A DNA stretch of 64,000 nucleotides from Caldisphaera sp. (GCF_023256325.1 NZ_JAGDXI010000044.1:62001-126000), one strand, 5' to 3'. Counted from the stretch's first letter, positions 43,559 to 53,413 are shown. Notes: generated from the letters alone by a model not told the origin. Translations and numbers: made by a program.

Positions 43559-44362
43559 TTGAAAAAAATATTAATAACAAATGATGATGGAGTATATAGC
43601 AAAGGGTTAAAGTTACTTTACGAATCTGTAAAAGAATTAGGAGACGCTAAAATAGTTGCACCTGAAACACCAAAAAGCTCAACAGGTTTAGGAATTACAT
43701 TGCACAAACCTTTAAGGCTTTATCCTATGGAAATCAATGGATTAAACATTTTCGCTACAAACGGTACACCTTCAGATATTATATATCTTGCCTTAAAAGA
43801 AATTTTTGATAAAATAGATTTAGTAGTTTCAGGAGTAAATATTGGAGATAATACAAGCGTTCAAGTTATTCTATCTAGTGGAACCGTTGGAGCAGCTGCT
43901 CAAGCAGCTATAGTAGGAATTCCGTCAATTGCTTTTTCTGCCGATGTAAAAGAGGAAATGGAAATAACTAGAGAAGATTATTATAGATATATAAATATAA
44001 TAAATAAAACAATTTCTAAATATGTATTAGATAACGGATTTCCCAAAGGTGTTCATCTCTTAAATGTAAATTATCCATCTATTATTAATAGCAGTACTAA
44101 GGTAAAAATTGCTAAACCTGCTAATATTAAATTTACTCAGAAGATAAGTACAAATAAAGATCCTGCAGGAAGAAAATATTATTGGCTATATGGTTCCACT
44201 GTGAGACCTAAAAACGATACTGATGTTTATGCAGTGCACGTAGAAAAGGCTATTGCGATAACTCCTATTTACTTGGGTCTATTCCCTTATAGATTAAATA
44301 AAGACACCTTGCTCAAATTAAATGATCTAACAAATTTAATAACAAAGGAAATTAGAAGTTAA
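43559..44362 (+). CDS. surE: 5'/3'-nucleotidase SurE
   Basis: Metal-dependent nucleoside monophosphate phosphatase. Seen: the N-terminal KKILITNDDGVYSKG with the metal-binding Asp pair, VAPETPKSSTGLGITLHKPLR, FATNGTPSDIIYLAL, DLVVSGVNIGDN, and LSSGTVGAAAQAAIVGIPSIAFS. 267 residues. The start is TTG, 5 nt after GGTGA, which restores the family-typical beginning. It converges with the nucleotidyltransferase gene. Confidence 0.95.
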   Translation: MKKILITNDDGVYSKGLKLLYESVKELGDAKIVAPETPKSSTGLGITLHKPLRLYPMEINGLNIFATNGTPSDIIYLALKEIFDKIDLVVSGVNIGDNTSVQVILSSGTVGAAAQAAIVGIPSIAFSADVKEEMEITREDYYRYINIINKTISKYVLDNGFPKGVHLLNVNYPSIINSSTKVKIAKPANIKFTQKISTNKDPAGRKYYWLYGSTVRPKNDTDVYAVHVEKAIAITPIYLGLFPYRLNKDTLLKLNDLTNLITKEIRS

Positions 44363-44389
44363 CTTGAAATTATTAATAAACTTTAATTT

Positions 44390-45121
44390 TTAAAATTTTA
44401 GATTATTCCCATACTTTTCTAGATATTCGCACCCCTTAATCAAAATATCAGTCGACCCTTTTAGGTCTCCAGAAAACTTATCCTTTTCTTTAAACCTAAC
44501 TATCACAGGTTTATAATTAATTCTGGCTTCAACTAATGATGCCAATTTTTCTTCAGGAATTGGTTGATCTGGCCCTAAGACTATAACATCTGGTTTTATT
44601 GTTTCTATAGGTTTTATAATGTCCTTTTCATCCCCTAACATGGCTCTATAAACATATTTAATTGAGGAAACCATTTCTAATCTTGTATTTTCATCTAATA
44701 TAGTTGGTCTACCTTTGTTTTTATATGCATTAATATCCCTGGCTATTACAACGTAAACCTTTCCAAATTGAGAGGCAAATTTTAATAAATGGATGTGACC
44801 AGGATGCAATATATCAAAAGTGCCAGCAACAAATACTTTTGCTTCCTTTAATGGGTTCTCAGGCCATTTTATATCTATTAAATTTAAGAACTTTAATGAA
44901 TCTATAAGTCCTTCAGAATAAGAAATAGATATTAGCGCGTCATCTAATTTATCAATTTTTAAAAAATATTTTGCATCATCTAAATACGCTTTTACATTAA
45001 CCAGCAAATGTGATATATCAAAACCCCTTTCTGTTATTGATTTCTTTTTTAATTCTAGATCAGACAAAGCATTTTCAACGTTGTTTATATATTTTTCTAT
45101 TCTGAACTTGATATCATCCAT
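44390..45121 (-). CDS. DUF357 plus cytidylyltransferase-like protein (FAD synthetase-type)
   Basis: 243 residues. An N-terminal helical DUF357 domain of about 90 residues (DIKFRIEKYINNVENAL...) is fused to a HxGH nucleotidyltransferase with FVAGTFDILHPGHIHLLKFA near 110 and GPDQPIPEEKLASL later. The catalytic domain resembles archaeal FAD synthetase RibL and related adenylyltransferases. With RibK in this window it could complete FAD synthesis, though the substrate is inferred. The start ATG of MDDIKF follows GGAGG by 6 nt. Confidence 0.85.
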   Translation of the reverse strand: MDDIKFRIEKYINNVENALSDLELKKKSITERGFDISHLLVNVKAYLDDAKYFLKIDKLDDALISISYSEGLIDSLKFLNLIDIKWPENPLKEAKVFVAGTFDILHPGHIHLLKFASQFGKVYVVIARDINAYKNKGRPTILDENTRLEMVSSIKYVYRAMLGDEKDIIKPIETIKPDVIVLGPDQPIPEEKLASLVEARINYKPVIVRFKEKDKFSGDLKGSTDILIKGCEYLEKYGNNLKF

Positions 45122-45283
45122 TGTTTTTCCTCCTTCCTTCATAAATAGTTTTTTCTAGGTCTAAATAATTTAGCCTTTTTTGAAATTTATATATCAAACA
45201 AAATCCTTAAATAGATTCCCAACAAGAAATTAATATAATTATTAGAATTTAATAACAAAGATAACATAAAAATTCCATAAACT

Positions 45284-45973
45284 TCATTTACTTTTTGAAC
45301 TATTAATTAATGCGTTATATTCTAAAGCTAAATCCCTTCTTACTATATCACCCTTAGGCTTTAATTCTTTCCAAGCCATTGCCCTAAACCTATAAATCCT
45401 TGTTCTGTTATCAAGCCAACAGTCAGGCCATAAACCAGCCTTTAAGCATGTCTCGGACAAAAATGTTTCTTTATCCCATAGATTTTCGACAGGTACTTGG
45501 GGTAATAATAAACCTCTATGATATCCTCTTTCTGCAACTAGACCATCTCTACCTATGACTACAAAGCTAATCCTCCCTTCTTTATCCAATGGTGCTTCTT
45601 CAAGTTTTGATAAAACAGAAACCTCAAAAGTAACTGTATCTAGTTCATATTCGTCCATAGGGTTAAATCTTGGATCATTAAATGCTGATTCTACAGATAC
45701 TTCTATAACAGTTTTAGCTAAAGGTTTTATTGGCTCAATAAATCCTATACATCCCCTCAGGCTATGCTGTTCTTCTGAATAATATGTCTCTATAGTTGTA
45801 AATGCAGCTCCAGGTCTATACAAAATTTTAGGTAAATTTTCTGGCACTTTCATTAGCTCTTTATTTTTGAAATAATATTCAACGCTTTGCCTTGCTAATT
45901 TTACTAAAATTTTTCCTATATCATCATTAATTTCGTCTGGATCAACTGGCTTATTTAGATTTTCCTCACTCAT
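45284..45973 (-). CDS. AMMECR1-domain protein
   Basis: 229 residues of the conserved AMMECR1 family, found from archaea to humans, of unproven biochemical role. Seen: FTTIETYYSEEQHSLRGCIGFIEP with the invariant LRGCIG, VSVESAFNDPRFNPM, VSVLSKLEEAPL, and LLLPQVPVENLWDKETFLS. The start ATG of MSEENLN follows GGGAT by 5 nt, four codons inside the track start. It stands alone with about 140 bp gaps on the upstream side of the next gene. Confidence 0.93.
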   Translation of the reverse strand: MSEENLNKPVDPDEINDDIGKILVKLARQSVEYYFKNKELMKVPENLPKILYRPGAAFTTIETYYSEEQHSLRGCIGFIEPIKPLAKTVIEVSVESAFNDPRFNPMDEYELDTVTFEVSVLSKLEEAPLDKEGRISFVVIGRDGLVAERGYHRGLLLPQVPVENLWDKETFLSETCLKAGLWPDCWLDNRTRIYRFRAMAWKELKPKGDIVRRDLALEYNALINSSKSK

Positions 45974-46066
45974 TGTTAATCCCATAATATTATTTATCTA
46001 AGAAAGTTAATATAGAATATTTATTTTTATTTGTTTTTTAATAAGATAAAGTATATTTTACGTTAA

Positions 46067-46963
46067 TTAAATTTTTAAATAACCTATAATCCTGGATTTA
46101 CCAGATTTGGCATTAACATCAGCAACCATAATTCTTTTAAACTCAGGCATAGGTTTTGTTAATTCTACTTTTGCCTTATCATCAAATTTTAATTGACCCA
46201 TTAAAATAACTCCTCCAGAGATAAAATGATATTGACCGTTTTCTTTAATTTCACTCCACGGGTATTTTACGAATTCCCCCTCAAATGACTTTAACCATTT
46301 TTTGTCTTCAGGAATTAATGCATAAGTATCTTTTACATCATCTGCCTTAACATTTTTTAAAGCTAAACCTACCCTAACCCCTGGTCCAACACTCTCTTGA
46401 TCTTCATCTAATACTTGTATACTCTTTACTTCAACGGGTTGCATTGACGGGAGAGCTATCATCTTATCATGAACCTTCAAATCCATAAATGTAAAGCCCA
46501 GCATAACAGCACCAACACCTTTAACTGTAAAAACTCTATCTATATACACAAAATCTTCTTTTCTTGATTCTGGTTCTTGGTACTTTATTTCATTTTCATA
46601 ATCGGAGCTTACTTTAACATTTATATTAGATGATTCTATAAGCTTCTTAATTAAATTTATGTTATTATGAATCGCTATAGAATCAATACCAGATGAATTT
46701 GCTGCTAATAACAATTCTCCATCTTTCCAATCTAAATTGTCATTTAGCAATATTATTATCTTATTTGATAAAGAGATTGCAACTAATGTGTTTATAATAG
46801 ATAAAGGATATTGTGTTGGGACTATAGTAGATAAAATGTAATCATTTTGCTTTCTATAATATATATTTAAATCACCCTTGTCCTGAAGTTTGCCCATTTT
46901 TTCTGCAGCTTGCTTTGTTTTATCTTCACTTGGTGAAACTATTGATATTATGCCTCCTCTCAC
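46067..46963 (-). CDS. EF-Tu domain 2-like protein, degenerate SelB/EF-1A paralogue
   Basis: 298 residues. The second half reads as translation-factor beta barrels: VYIDRVFTVKGVGAVMLGFTF, KVHDKMIALPS, VEVKSIQVLDEDQESVGPGVRVGLALKNV, as in SelB and EF-Tu domain 2. The N-terminal 130 residues sit where the GTPase would be but show no P-loop GxxxxGK, DxxG or NKxD. It is therefore a non-GTPase relative, perhaps a ribosome or tRNA accessory protein. The start is GTG after GGCGGAT. Confidence 0.78.
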   Translation of the reverse strand: MRGGIISIVSPSEDKTKQAAEKMGKLQDKGDLNIYYRKQNDYILSTIVPTQYPLSIINTLVAISLSNKIIILLNDNLDWKDGELLLAANSSGIDSIAIHNNINLIKKLIESSNINVKVSSDYENEIKYQEPESRKEDFVYIDRVFTVKGVGAVMLGFTFMDLKVHDKMIALPSMQPVEVKSIQVLDEDQESVGPGVRVGLALKNVKADDVKDTYALIPEDKKWLKSFEGEFVKYPWSEIKENGQYHFISGGVILMGQLKFDDKAKVELTKPMPEFKRIMVADVNAKSGKSRIIGYLKI

Positions 46964-47101
46964 GCTTATCCGCCTAATTTAACCCTACTTTGATCATAAT
47001 TATATCTTTATTATACCCTATGCATAATTATTTCCTTAATAGAAAAATATACTATTATATAAAATCTTCAATTTTTATTAACTAATGTAGGAGGAAAATT
47101 G

Positions 47102-48124
47102 ATGCAAAAGCTAATAGACGCGTACGGAAGACCTCTAGAAAATCTAAGAATTGCTGTAACTAGGGAATGTAACTACAATTGTATATTTTGCCATTTGGAA
47201 GGGGATCCTATAGGCAAGCCTCAAAAAATAGGAACGATGCCTCCAGAATTAACACCCTATGATTATTCTATAATAGCTGAGGCTGCAACAAAGATAGGCA
47301 TAAATGGATTTAAGATAACGGGGGGCGAGCCTTTAGTTAGAAATGATATAGTAGATATAATTGATAATATAAGAAAATATTCTGAAAACTCGGATATATC
47401 TATGACTACAAATGGTTACTTGCTTGATATATATGCTAAAAAACTAAAGGATACAGGATTAAATAGAGTAAACATATCAATACATTCTCTAAATAGAGAA
47501 ACTTATTATAAAATAACAGGCGTTGATGGTTTAGAAAAAGCACTAAATGGACTTGAGGCCGCTATAGAAAATGGACTAAAAGTTAAGATAAATACATCAA
47601 TAGTAAATGGATTAAACGATAGAGAAGTAATGGATTTAGTAGAGTTTGCTGCAAGTAAAGGGGTAACACTACAGCTTATAGAACTCCAACCGATCAATTC
47701 CGGTTCAAAACAATTTAGTAGTTTACATTACCCTCTCTCATTAATAGAAAACCTCCTAATTAAGAAAGGAGCAAACGTAATTTTAAGGAAACTGCATAAT
47801 AGACCTATTTATAAGCTGCCTAACGGAGCAATAGTCGAAGTTGTAAAATCTTATAATAATCCCTTGTTTTGCGCTGGCTGTATGAGGGTGAGACTATTAG
47901 CTGATGGCACATTAATTCCTTGCATTAATTGGAGAAAACCAGGAGTAAATCTCTTACCTAAAATTAGAAATAAACCTAGGGATATTGCAATTAAAAATAC
48001 AATAAATGCCTTTATTGAAGTAAACACTCTTAGAAAACCTTATGTATTGTATAATCTAAACACAAACCAATATGTTAGTAATGGCAGAAACCTTAGGTTA
48101 AAGATACCCAAAAAATTAAGTTAA
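47102..48124 (+). CDS. moaA: GTP 3',8-cyclase MoaA
   Basis: Radical SAM enzyme of molybdopterin synthesis. Seen: the N-terminal cluster LRIAVTRECNYNCIFCH (CX3CX2C), KITGGEPLVRNDI, NISIHSLNRETYYKITG, and the second cluster region NPLFCAGCMRVRLLADGTLIPC. 340 residues, normal. The start ATG follows GGAGG by 7 nt, with TTG one codon earlier as an alternative. The archaeon probably makes Mo- or W-cofactor. No other moa genes are in the window. Confidence 0.93.
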   Translation: MQKLIDAYGRPLENLRIAVTRECNYNCIFCHLEGDPIGKPQKIGTMPPELTPYDYSIIAEAATKIGINGFKITGGEPLVRNDIVDIIDNIRKYSENSDISMTTNGYLLDIYAKKLKDTGLNRVNISIHSLNRETYYKITGVDGLEKALNGLEAAIENGLKVKINTSIVNGLNDREVMDLVEFAASKGVTLQLIELQPINSGSKQFSSLHYPLSLIENLLIKKGANVILRKLHNRPIYKLPNGAIVEVVKSYNNPLFCAGCMRVRLLADGTLIPCINWRKPGVNLLPKIRNKPRDIAIKNTINAFIEVNTLRKPYVLYNLNTNQYVSNGRNLRLKIPKKLS

Positions 48125-48128
48125 AAAT

Positions 48129-48848
48129 TTATTCTATTGAATTTATATTCTCAGGTTTCATAGAGCCTGATAATAAAAGCAACACACTTAAAACTAAAAG
48201 AGATGAGACAAACAGATTCCAACCATATATTGCTGATAATATTATTGTTATTCCTGATAAAAATCCTCCCCCCATTGCAAGACCAGCATCTGTTGTAAAG
48301 GGACAAACTTCGTTTTGCTGCCTGAAATAAAAAGACATTATAGACACAACTACAGATGAAGATATTAATCCTACTAAGGGAGATGTGAATAAAGAGATTA
48401 ATGGAATAGCTACCATAACAAATGCATGCAATTTTTTAGTTATAAAACCCATAGACACAGTCGATAAAAGAAGAAATACAAAGAAAAGAATTTTTTCAAA
48501 CAATAAAGGAAGTTGCATAAAATAGATAAAAGAAGTGGCAAGAAGCGATGAAGGTATTATTGCTTTGAAATCATTTAATGTAACATAAATTAAAGATAAT
48601 GCTAGTAAAATTAGAGAAATAATCTTTAACTGTGTAAATATAAAAACTATAGATATTAAAGATAATGTGACATAAACAAAATAATATTTCCTTTTTAAAA
48701 ATACTATTGGTTCAATTATTGATATCAAAAATATAGCAGAAGATATCATAATATAATGCATAAATATTATAGAAAGAGTAAATAGTAGAGCTGATATTGA
48801 ATAAAAAACGCATACATAGAACCAAACGCCTTTACATAAATTACTCAT
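48129..48848 (-). CDS. Polytopic membrane protein next to heme O synthase
   Basis: 239 residues, about seven to eight hydrophobic helices, very rich in Leu/Ile/Ser/Phe. The only distinctive motif is NEVCPFTTDAGLAMGGGFLSG between the sixth and seventh helices. No family recognised. It follows ctaB by 10 bp with its own AGGTGA Shine-Dalgarno, so it is likely in the same operon and may act in heme, quinone or oxidase assembly. That is inference from position only. Confidence 0.75.
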   Translation of the reverse strand: MSNLCKGVWFYVCVFYSISALLFTLSIIFMHYIMISSAIFLISIIEPIVFLKRKYYFVYVTLSLISIVFIFTQLKIISLILLALSLIYVTLNDFKAIIPSSLLATSFIYFMQLPLLFEKILFFVFLLLSTVSMGFITKKLHAFVMVAIPLISLFTSPLVGLISSSVVVSIMSFYFRQQNEVCPFTTDAGLAMGGGFLSGITIILSAIYGWNLFVSSLLVLSVLLLLSGSMKPENINSIE

Positions 48849-48858
48849 TTAATTCACC

Positions 48859-49710
48859 TTATAAAAATCTTGCTAAAATGAAAAATGTTGCTATAACTGA
48901 ATTGGCGAACTTAAATACTGATAGAGCGTTATCCTTTGATGGAGATCCTATAAACTTCTTTATTTTTAATAGTGCTATCAAAACAAATATTGTTGATAAT
49001 GATGCAGCTATTAAACCCCTTCCTTCCAATAAATAGAAAAGCCATACCAATACATCTAAAGAAATTATAGAAAATATAACTAAACTTCCAAAGGTCTTTT
49101 CATTAGACACTACTGGAAGCATTGGAATAGATGCGTTCTTATAATCATCTATATGATAATAAACTATAAACCAAATATGCATAGGAATCCATGCTAATAC
49201 TATTAATGCAAGCAAAATACCTCCTATACCGAGACTACCTGTTGCTGCAGCCCAACCACCTAAAGACGGCATTGCACCTGCCACTCCTCCAAACAAGATA
49301 TTTGAAGCTGTTGTTCTCTTTGTCAACTCAGTATAACCTATTATATCAAACAAAAGACCCATAATTATAGCAAATACAACATATTTGTTTATAAAATCAG
49401 CTGCTATGATACCAATGAGTATAAGCAATATGATTCCCAATATAGCTTCTCCTTTTGATAATTGTCTAGATGGTAAAGGTCTCTTTCTTGTTCTTTTCAT
49501 TATAGAATCTATATCAATCTCCAAGTACATATTAAGAGCTGTTACCCCTCCTATACCTCCTATACCCACGGGTATCAATAAAAGGAGATTTCTTATGTTA
49601 ATTGGCGTACCTGCAGCAAAATACGCACCAAAAACTGTAACAAGCAATAGCCCAAGCTGCGCTGGTTTGGTCATTTCTAACAGAGCCTTTAATTTTTTAA
49701 TAAAGCTCAT
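48859..49710 (-). CDS. ctaB: Protoheme IX farnesyltransferase (heme O synthase)
   Basis: UbiA-superfamily membrane prenyltransferase that adds the farnesyl group to heme B, needed for heme-copper oxidases. Seen: the first Asp-rich motif NMYLEIDIDSIMKRTRKRPL near residue 60, GWAAATG, and the second motif YYHIDDYKNASIPMLPVV near 185. About eight membrane helices; 283 residues. The start is ATG after GAGGGA. It implies an aerobic or microaerobic terminal oxidase. Confidence 0.93.
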   Translation of the reverse strand: MSFIKKLKALLEMTKPAQLGLLLVTVFGAYFAAGTPINIRNLLLLIPVGIGGIGGVTALNMYLEIDIDSIMKRTRKRPLPSRQLSKGEAILGIILLILIGIIAADFINKYVVFAIIMGLLFDIIGYTELTKRTTASNILFGGVAGAMPSLGGWAAATGSLGIGGILLALIVLAWIPMHIWFIVYYHIDDYKNASIPMLPVVSNEKTFGSLVIFSIISLDVLVWLFYLLEGRGLIAASLSTIFVLIALLKIKKFIGSPSKDNALSVFKFANSVIATFFILARFL

Positions 49711-49863
49711 TATTAGTCCCTCAATTTAACTTATTTATATTTAGCTTATATAGTTGGACTTATACTTATTAAATTCCAATTAATAGTATATTTTGTTTCT
49801 AATATTTATCCACATATAAAAATTTAAACCAATTTCACAGTTTAAATATTAGGTGATACTCTT

Positions 49864-50190
49864 TTGTCATCAAAAGATGAAAATCAGCAAAAAGTAGAAA
49901 ATAAACCTGTGGATAGTAAGCCTAAAGATAGTAAAACACCTAAATATATAGGTATAACATTAATAGCAATTGGAGTTGCATTACTAATCTTTGTATTTTA
50001 TGAGGCCTATCTCTCTTTTTTAAACCCAGGTTTTATAAGCAATTTGAATTCTTTAACTTCATCAAATACTATTCCAATATCTTTTACTGCTGAAGCTCTA
50101 GTAATATTATTAATTAAAGTCGCATTCTTAGGTATAGCTTTAGCTGCAGGCTCTACTATATTATCAAAAGGAGTAGAGTTAATTAAATAA
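49864..50190 (+). CDS. Small two-helix membrane protein
   Basis: 108 residues. A hydrophilic Lys/Asp/Ser-rich N-terminus of about 27 residues, two membrane helices (YIGITLIAIGVALLIFVFYEAYL and ALVILLIKVAFLGIALAAGSTIL) and a short outside loop. Unknown function. The start is TTG after GGTGATACTC. First of three co-directional membrane-protein genes with 11-bp spacing or overlap. Confidence 0.75.
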   Translation: MSSKDENQQKVENKPVDSKPKDSKTPKYIGITLIAIGVALLIFVFYEAYLSFLNPGFISNLNSLTSSNTIPISFTAEALVILLIKVAFLGIALAAGSTILSKGVELIK

Positions 50191-50201
50191 TGGGGATCTG
50201 A

Positions 50202-50597
50202 TTGAAACTTGGCATATTAGCAACTGTTGCTGGTTTAATTTTGTTAGGGCTTGCTGCCTATCCATTATACGGATTTGTTACCGGATTTTTAAAAAATCCT
50301 TTAAATATAACAGAAACCCAAACTAATTGTAATGGTACTATTGGAATACTATTTAATATAAAGTATAATAATGAAGTTGAAGTAGATAATGCCACAATAG
50401 ATTTGAAATTAATATATAGCAATGGAAAATCAGTTAATAATATACTATTTTCTGGGAATTTATTTCAGAATGAAACTGTTTACAAATGTATTCCAGCATA
50501 CTATTTTGAAAACGCAGTTCAATATGAATTTAGTATAACGGGGAAAATAGGAGGATTATATAACTTTAACTTAACAGAAGTGAACAAAATTGGATAA
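50202..50597 (+). CDS. Signal-anchored extracellular protein
   Basis: 131 residues. One N-terminal membrane helix (LGILATVAGLILLGLAAYPLYGF) is followed by a beta-rich external domain with several N-glycosylation sequons and two cysteines (TNCNG and KCIPAYY) that could form a disulfide. It resembles LEA14-like or pilus-accessory folds in style, but no family is recognised. The start is TTG after GGGGA. It overlaps the next gene by 8 bp. Confidence 0.75.
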   Translation: MKLGILATVAGLILLGLAAYPLYGFVTGFLKNPLNITETQTNCNGTIGILFNIKYNNEVEVDNATIDLKLIYSNGKSVNNILFSGNLFQNETVYKCIPAYYFENAVQYEFSITGKIGGLYNFNLTEVNKIG

Positions 50598-51045
50598 AGA
50601 AAAAATATATTGGATAGTAAAACAAGTATTCTTAGGAATTTTAGAAGGAATATTTTATTCAATAATTTATGTTTATTTCTTACCATATCTATTAACTCTA
50701 TTATCATCGTCTTTAAGCAGTCAAATTCCTCTCTTAGCATTACCTTTTTCATCTGAAATATACATATACATAGGATTATTTGTTGGATTAGATGTTGTTG
50801 CTAGAATAATGAAAGGTACAATATATAATCCATTGCTAAGGGCCTCCTCTTCTTTATTAGGATTACTTATAGTTTTAAGCTATTTTAACGGAGGTGTATT
50901 AAGTGTTGGACCTATATCAACAAATGGTGGACAAGTCTACATGACTTTAGATCTATCCCTAATACTATTAATTTACGTAGCATTTATTATAGCTCCTGGA
51001 ATTATAATTCCCTTTATAGAATACTTTGTTGAGAATAAACGTTAA
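50590..51045 (+). CDS. Four-helix membrane protein
   Basis: 151 residues with about four membrane helices (ILEGIFYSIIYVYFLPYLLTLL, IYIYIGLFVGLDVVARIM, ASSSLLGLLIVLSYF, SLILLIYVAFIIAPGIIIPFI). Unknown function. It overlaps the upstream gene by 8 bp, so the three proteins are probably made together and may form one membrane complex. The start is TTG with AGTG/AGAAG upstream, weak Shine-Dalgarno. Confidence 0.75.
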   Translation: MDKEKIYWIVKQVFLGILEGIFYSIIYVYFLPYLLTLLSSSLSSQIPLLALPFSSEIYIYIGLFVGLDVVARIMKGTIYNPLLRASSSLLGLLIVLSYFNGGVLSVGPISTNGGQVYMTLDLSLILLIYVAFIIAPGIIIPFIEYFVENKR

Positions 51046-51080
51046 AAATTTTTAAGATTAAATAAAATAAATACTATTAT

Positions 51081-52391
51081 GTGATTGAATTGGAGAACCC
51101 AAAAGAAGATTTAAATGAACTAATAAAGCATATATTGATAAAATCCGATTTATCAATTTATGTTAAAGATTATATAAAAAAGCTTAAAATTGATAGAATG
51201 GCTAATAAGAAATTTATATTAATATCTTTCGGAAAAGGAGCATCATCAATGGTTAACGGAGCAATCGAGATGCTAAACGATAAAATTGAGGGAGGAGTCG
51301 TTGTTATACCTAAAGGAACAAAAAGGCCTAAAGGAAACTTAGAAGTTATAGAATCAAGCCATCCTATCCCAGATGAAAATAGCATTAAGGCTGCAGATTC
51401 AATTATAGAGTGGACTAAAATCAGGGGAAACGTAGGGTTTCTATTTTTAATATCAGGTGGAGGTTCTTCTCTTGTCGAAAAACCCTTAAGACCTATAACT
51501 TTAGATGATCTGAAAGAATTAAATAAAATACTTTTAAATTCAGGAGCAAGCATTTCTGAGATAAATACTGTTAGAAAACATGTTTCTCAAATAAAAGGAG
51601 GAAGGCTTGCAACATTTGTATATCCAAAAAAGGCTTATGGTCTATATGCCAGTGATGTTCCAGGAGATATATTAGATCAAATAGCCTCAGGGCCAACAGT
51701 TCCAGACACTACAACATTTAATGATGCATTTAATGTGATAATAAATTATAATTTAAAAGAATCTATACCTAAATCAGTTTTAAAAGTATTAATTGATGGA
51801 GTCAATAGAAAAATAAGAGATACGCCAAAGCCTAACGATAAAATATTTAAAAAAATTAAGAATGAAATAATAGCAAAAAATGAATCAATATTGAAACATA
51901 TATCAAAACTATTGAAAGGCAAAGGATACAAAACTATTATACTGACATCGAGAATTGAAGGAGAGTCTAAAGATGTTGGGTATGCTTTAGCCTCAATAAC
52001 ATTAGATTCAATAAATAAAGGTCTTCCATTAAGACCTCCAATCGCATTAATCCTAGGAGGAGAAACAAGCGTTACAGTAAAAGGAAAAGGCATTGGAGGG
52101 AGAAATATGGAATTAGCTCTAGCTTGGGGGTTAAAGGTTAATGAGCAAATTTCATACAAAAGAGCGGCGATATTAGCTTTTGCAACCGATGGTATTGATG
52201 GCCCAACCGATTCTGCAGGGACCTTATTATCTAGTGAAGATATAAATTACATAAAATCTCTTGGAATAGATATTAAAAAAGAATTAAAAGATAATAATAG
52301 CTATTATGTTTTAAATAAAGCAGGCCTGCTAATAAAAACAGGACCTACAGGATCTAATTTAAACAATATAATAGTTGTTGCAATAAAATAA
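51081..52391 (+). CDS. Glycerate 2-kinase (MOFRL family)
   Basis: 436 residues. N-terminal DUF4147 domain with ILISFGKGASSMVNGAIEM, IESSHPIPDENSIKAA, LFLISGGGSSLVEKP, INTVRKHVSQIKGGRLA and DVPGDILDQIASGPTVPD, plus the C-terminal MOFRL domain with LGGETSVTVKGKGIGGRNMEL and ATDGIDGPTDSAG. It phosphorylates glycerate to 2-phosphoglycerate, the key step of the branched or non-phosphorylative Entner-Doudoroff pathway of thermoacidophilic archaea. The start is GTG. Confidence 0.95.
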   Translation: MIELENPKEDLNELIKHILIKSDLSIYVKDYIKKLKIDRMANKKFILISFGKGASSMVNGAIEMLNDKIEGGVVVIPKGTKRPKGNLEVIESSHPIPDENSIKAADSIIEWTKIRGNVGFLFLISGGGSSLVEKPLRPITLDDLKELNKILLNSGASISEINTVRKHVSQIKGGRLATFVYPKKAYGLYASDVPGDILDQIASGPTVPDTTTFNDAFNVIINYNLKESIPKSVLKVLIDGVNRKIRDTPKPNDKIFKKIKNEIIAKNESILKHISKLLKGKGYKTIILTSRIEGESKDVGYALASITLDSINKGLPLRPPIALILGGETSVTVKGKGIGGRNMELALAWGLKVNEQISYKRAAILAFATDGIDGPTDSAGTLLSSEDINYIKSLGIDIKKELKDNNSYYVLNKAGLLIKTGPTGSNLNNIIVVAIK

Positions 52392-52409
52392 AAATTTTAT
52401 TTATTTTAT

Positions 52410-52934
52410 TTATTCTTTAGCCCTCTTAATGGCACTCATGATTTCCGCCTTAGCTTTATCTACTCCTTCCCAACCTGTTACCTTAACCCATTTACCAGGC
52501 TCTAATTCCTTATAATGTTCAAAGAAATGAGATATTTTCTTTTTTAGGAAATCAGGAATGTCCTTAACATCACTCCAAGAACCATAAATTGGGTCAAGTT
52601 TTTCTTTAGGAACTGCTATAATTTTAGCATCAGGACCTTCTTCATCTTGCATTACTAATATTCCAATTGGCTTTGCTTCTATTATTGTTCCAGGCATTAC
52701 TGGTTCTCTGCTAATTAGTAATAGATCTATAGGATCTCCGTCTTCAGATTTTGTTCCGGGGATGAAACCATAATTGAATGGATAAGACATACTTGTATAT
52801 AAGAATCTATCAACTTTTACTAAACAACTTTCTTCATCTAACTCATATTTAACACTACTATTCATAGGAATTTCTATAAACATATTTACTAAATCAGGAG
52901 CTTTACTTCCAGGACCTAGTTTTTCAAGACACAC
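52410..52934 (-). CDS. ppa: Inorganic pyrophosphatase
   Basis: Family I soluble pyrophosphatase. Seen: [24 protein letters not shown], the [12 protein letters not shown] and [10 protein letters not shown] motifs with catalytic Asp residues, [21 protein letters not shown] and [17 protein letters not shown]. The track ORF runs 36 codons upstream into L7Ae leader sequence and is wrong. A GTG 8 nt after GGTG gives 174 residues; another GTG three codons earlier is possible. It is divergent from rpl7ae. Confidence 0.94.
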   Translation of the reverse strand: MCLEKLGPGSKAPDLVNMFIEIPMNSSVKYELDEESCLVKVDRFLYTSMSYPFNYGFIPGTKSEDGDPIDLLLISREPVMPGTIIEAKPIGILVMQDEEGPDAKIIAVPKEKLDPIYGSWSDVKDIPDFLKKKISHFFEHYKELEPGKWVKVTGWEGVDKAKAEIMSAIKRAKE

Positions 52935-53029
52935 GAGTTTCACACCTATTATTATTAAGGATGCGTTATATTTAAAAGTTAAACTGCTACAAATATGTAT
53001 GACGACCCAAATAGGGGAGGAGGATGAAT

Positions 53030-53413
53030 ATGTCAAAGTCAAGCTATGTGTTGTTTGATGTGCCAGAAGATCTGGCAGAGGAAGTATATAAGGTAGTTAG
53101 CAAGGCAAAAGAAAGTGGTAAAATAAAGAAAGGAACTAATGAAACAACGAAAGCCGTTGAGAGAGGAAATGCCAAACTAGTAGTTATAGCTGTAGATGTA
53201 GATCCACCAGAAATAGTTGCTCACCTGCCATTATTATGTGATGCAAAAAAGATACCATTCGTGTATGTACCAAGCAAGAAAAAACTAGGAGAAGCTGTTA
53301 ATATAGAAGTAGGAGCAGCAAGTGTTGCAATTGTTGAAGGAGGAGAAGCAGAAAACGATTTAAAGAAAATTGTTGATAAAGTTAAAGAATTAAGAGCTAA
53401 AGCTAGTGCATAA
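53030..53413 (+). CDS. rpl7ae: Ribosomal protein L7Ae (eL8), k-turn binding protein
   Basis: 127 residues. Binds k-turns in rRNA, box C/D and H/ACA guide RNAs and RNase P. Seen: [67 protein letters not shown] and the C-terminal helix. The start ATG (MSKSS) is 7 nt after GGAGG, two codons inside the track start. First gene of the ribosomal/RNA polymerase cluster. Confidence 0.97.
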   Translation: MSKSSYVLFDVPEDLAEEVYKVVSKAKESGKIKKGTNETTKAVERGNAKLVVIAVDVDPPEIVAHLPLLCDAKKIPFVYVPSKKKLGEAVNIEVGAASVAIVEGGEAENDLKKIVDKVKELRAKASA

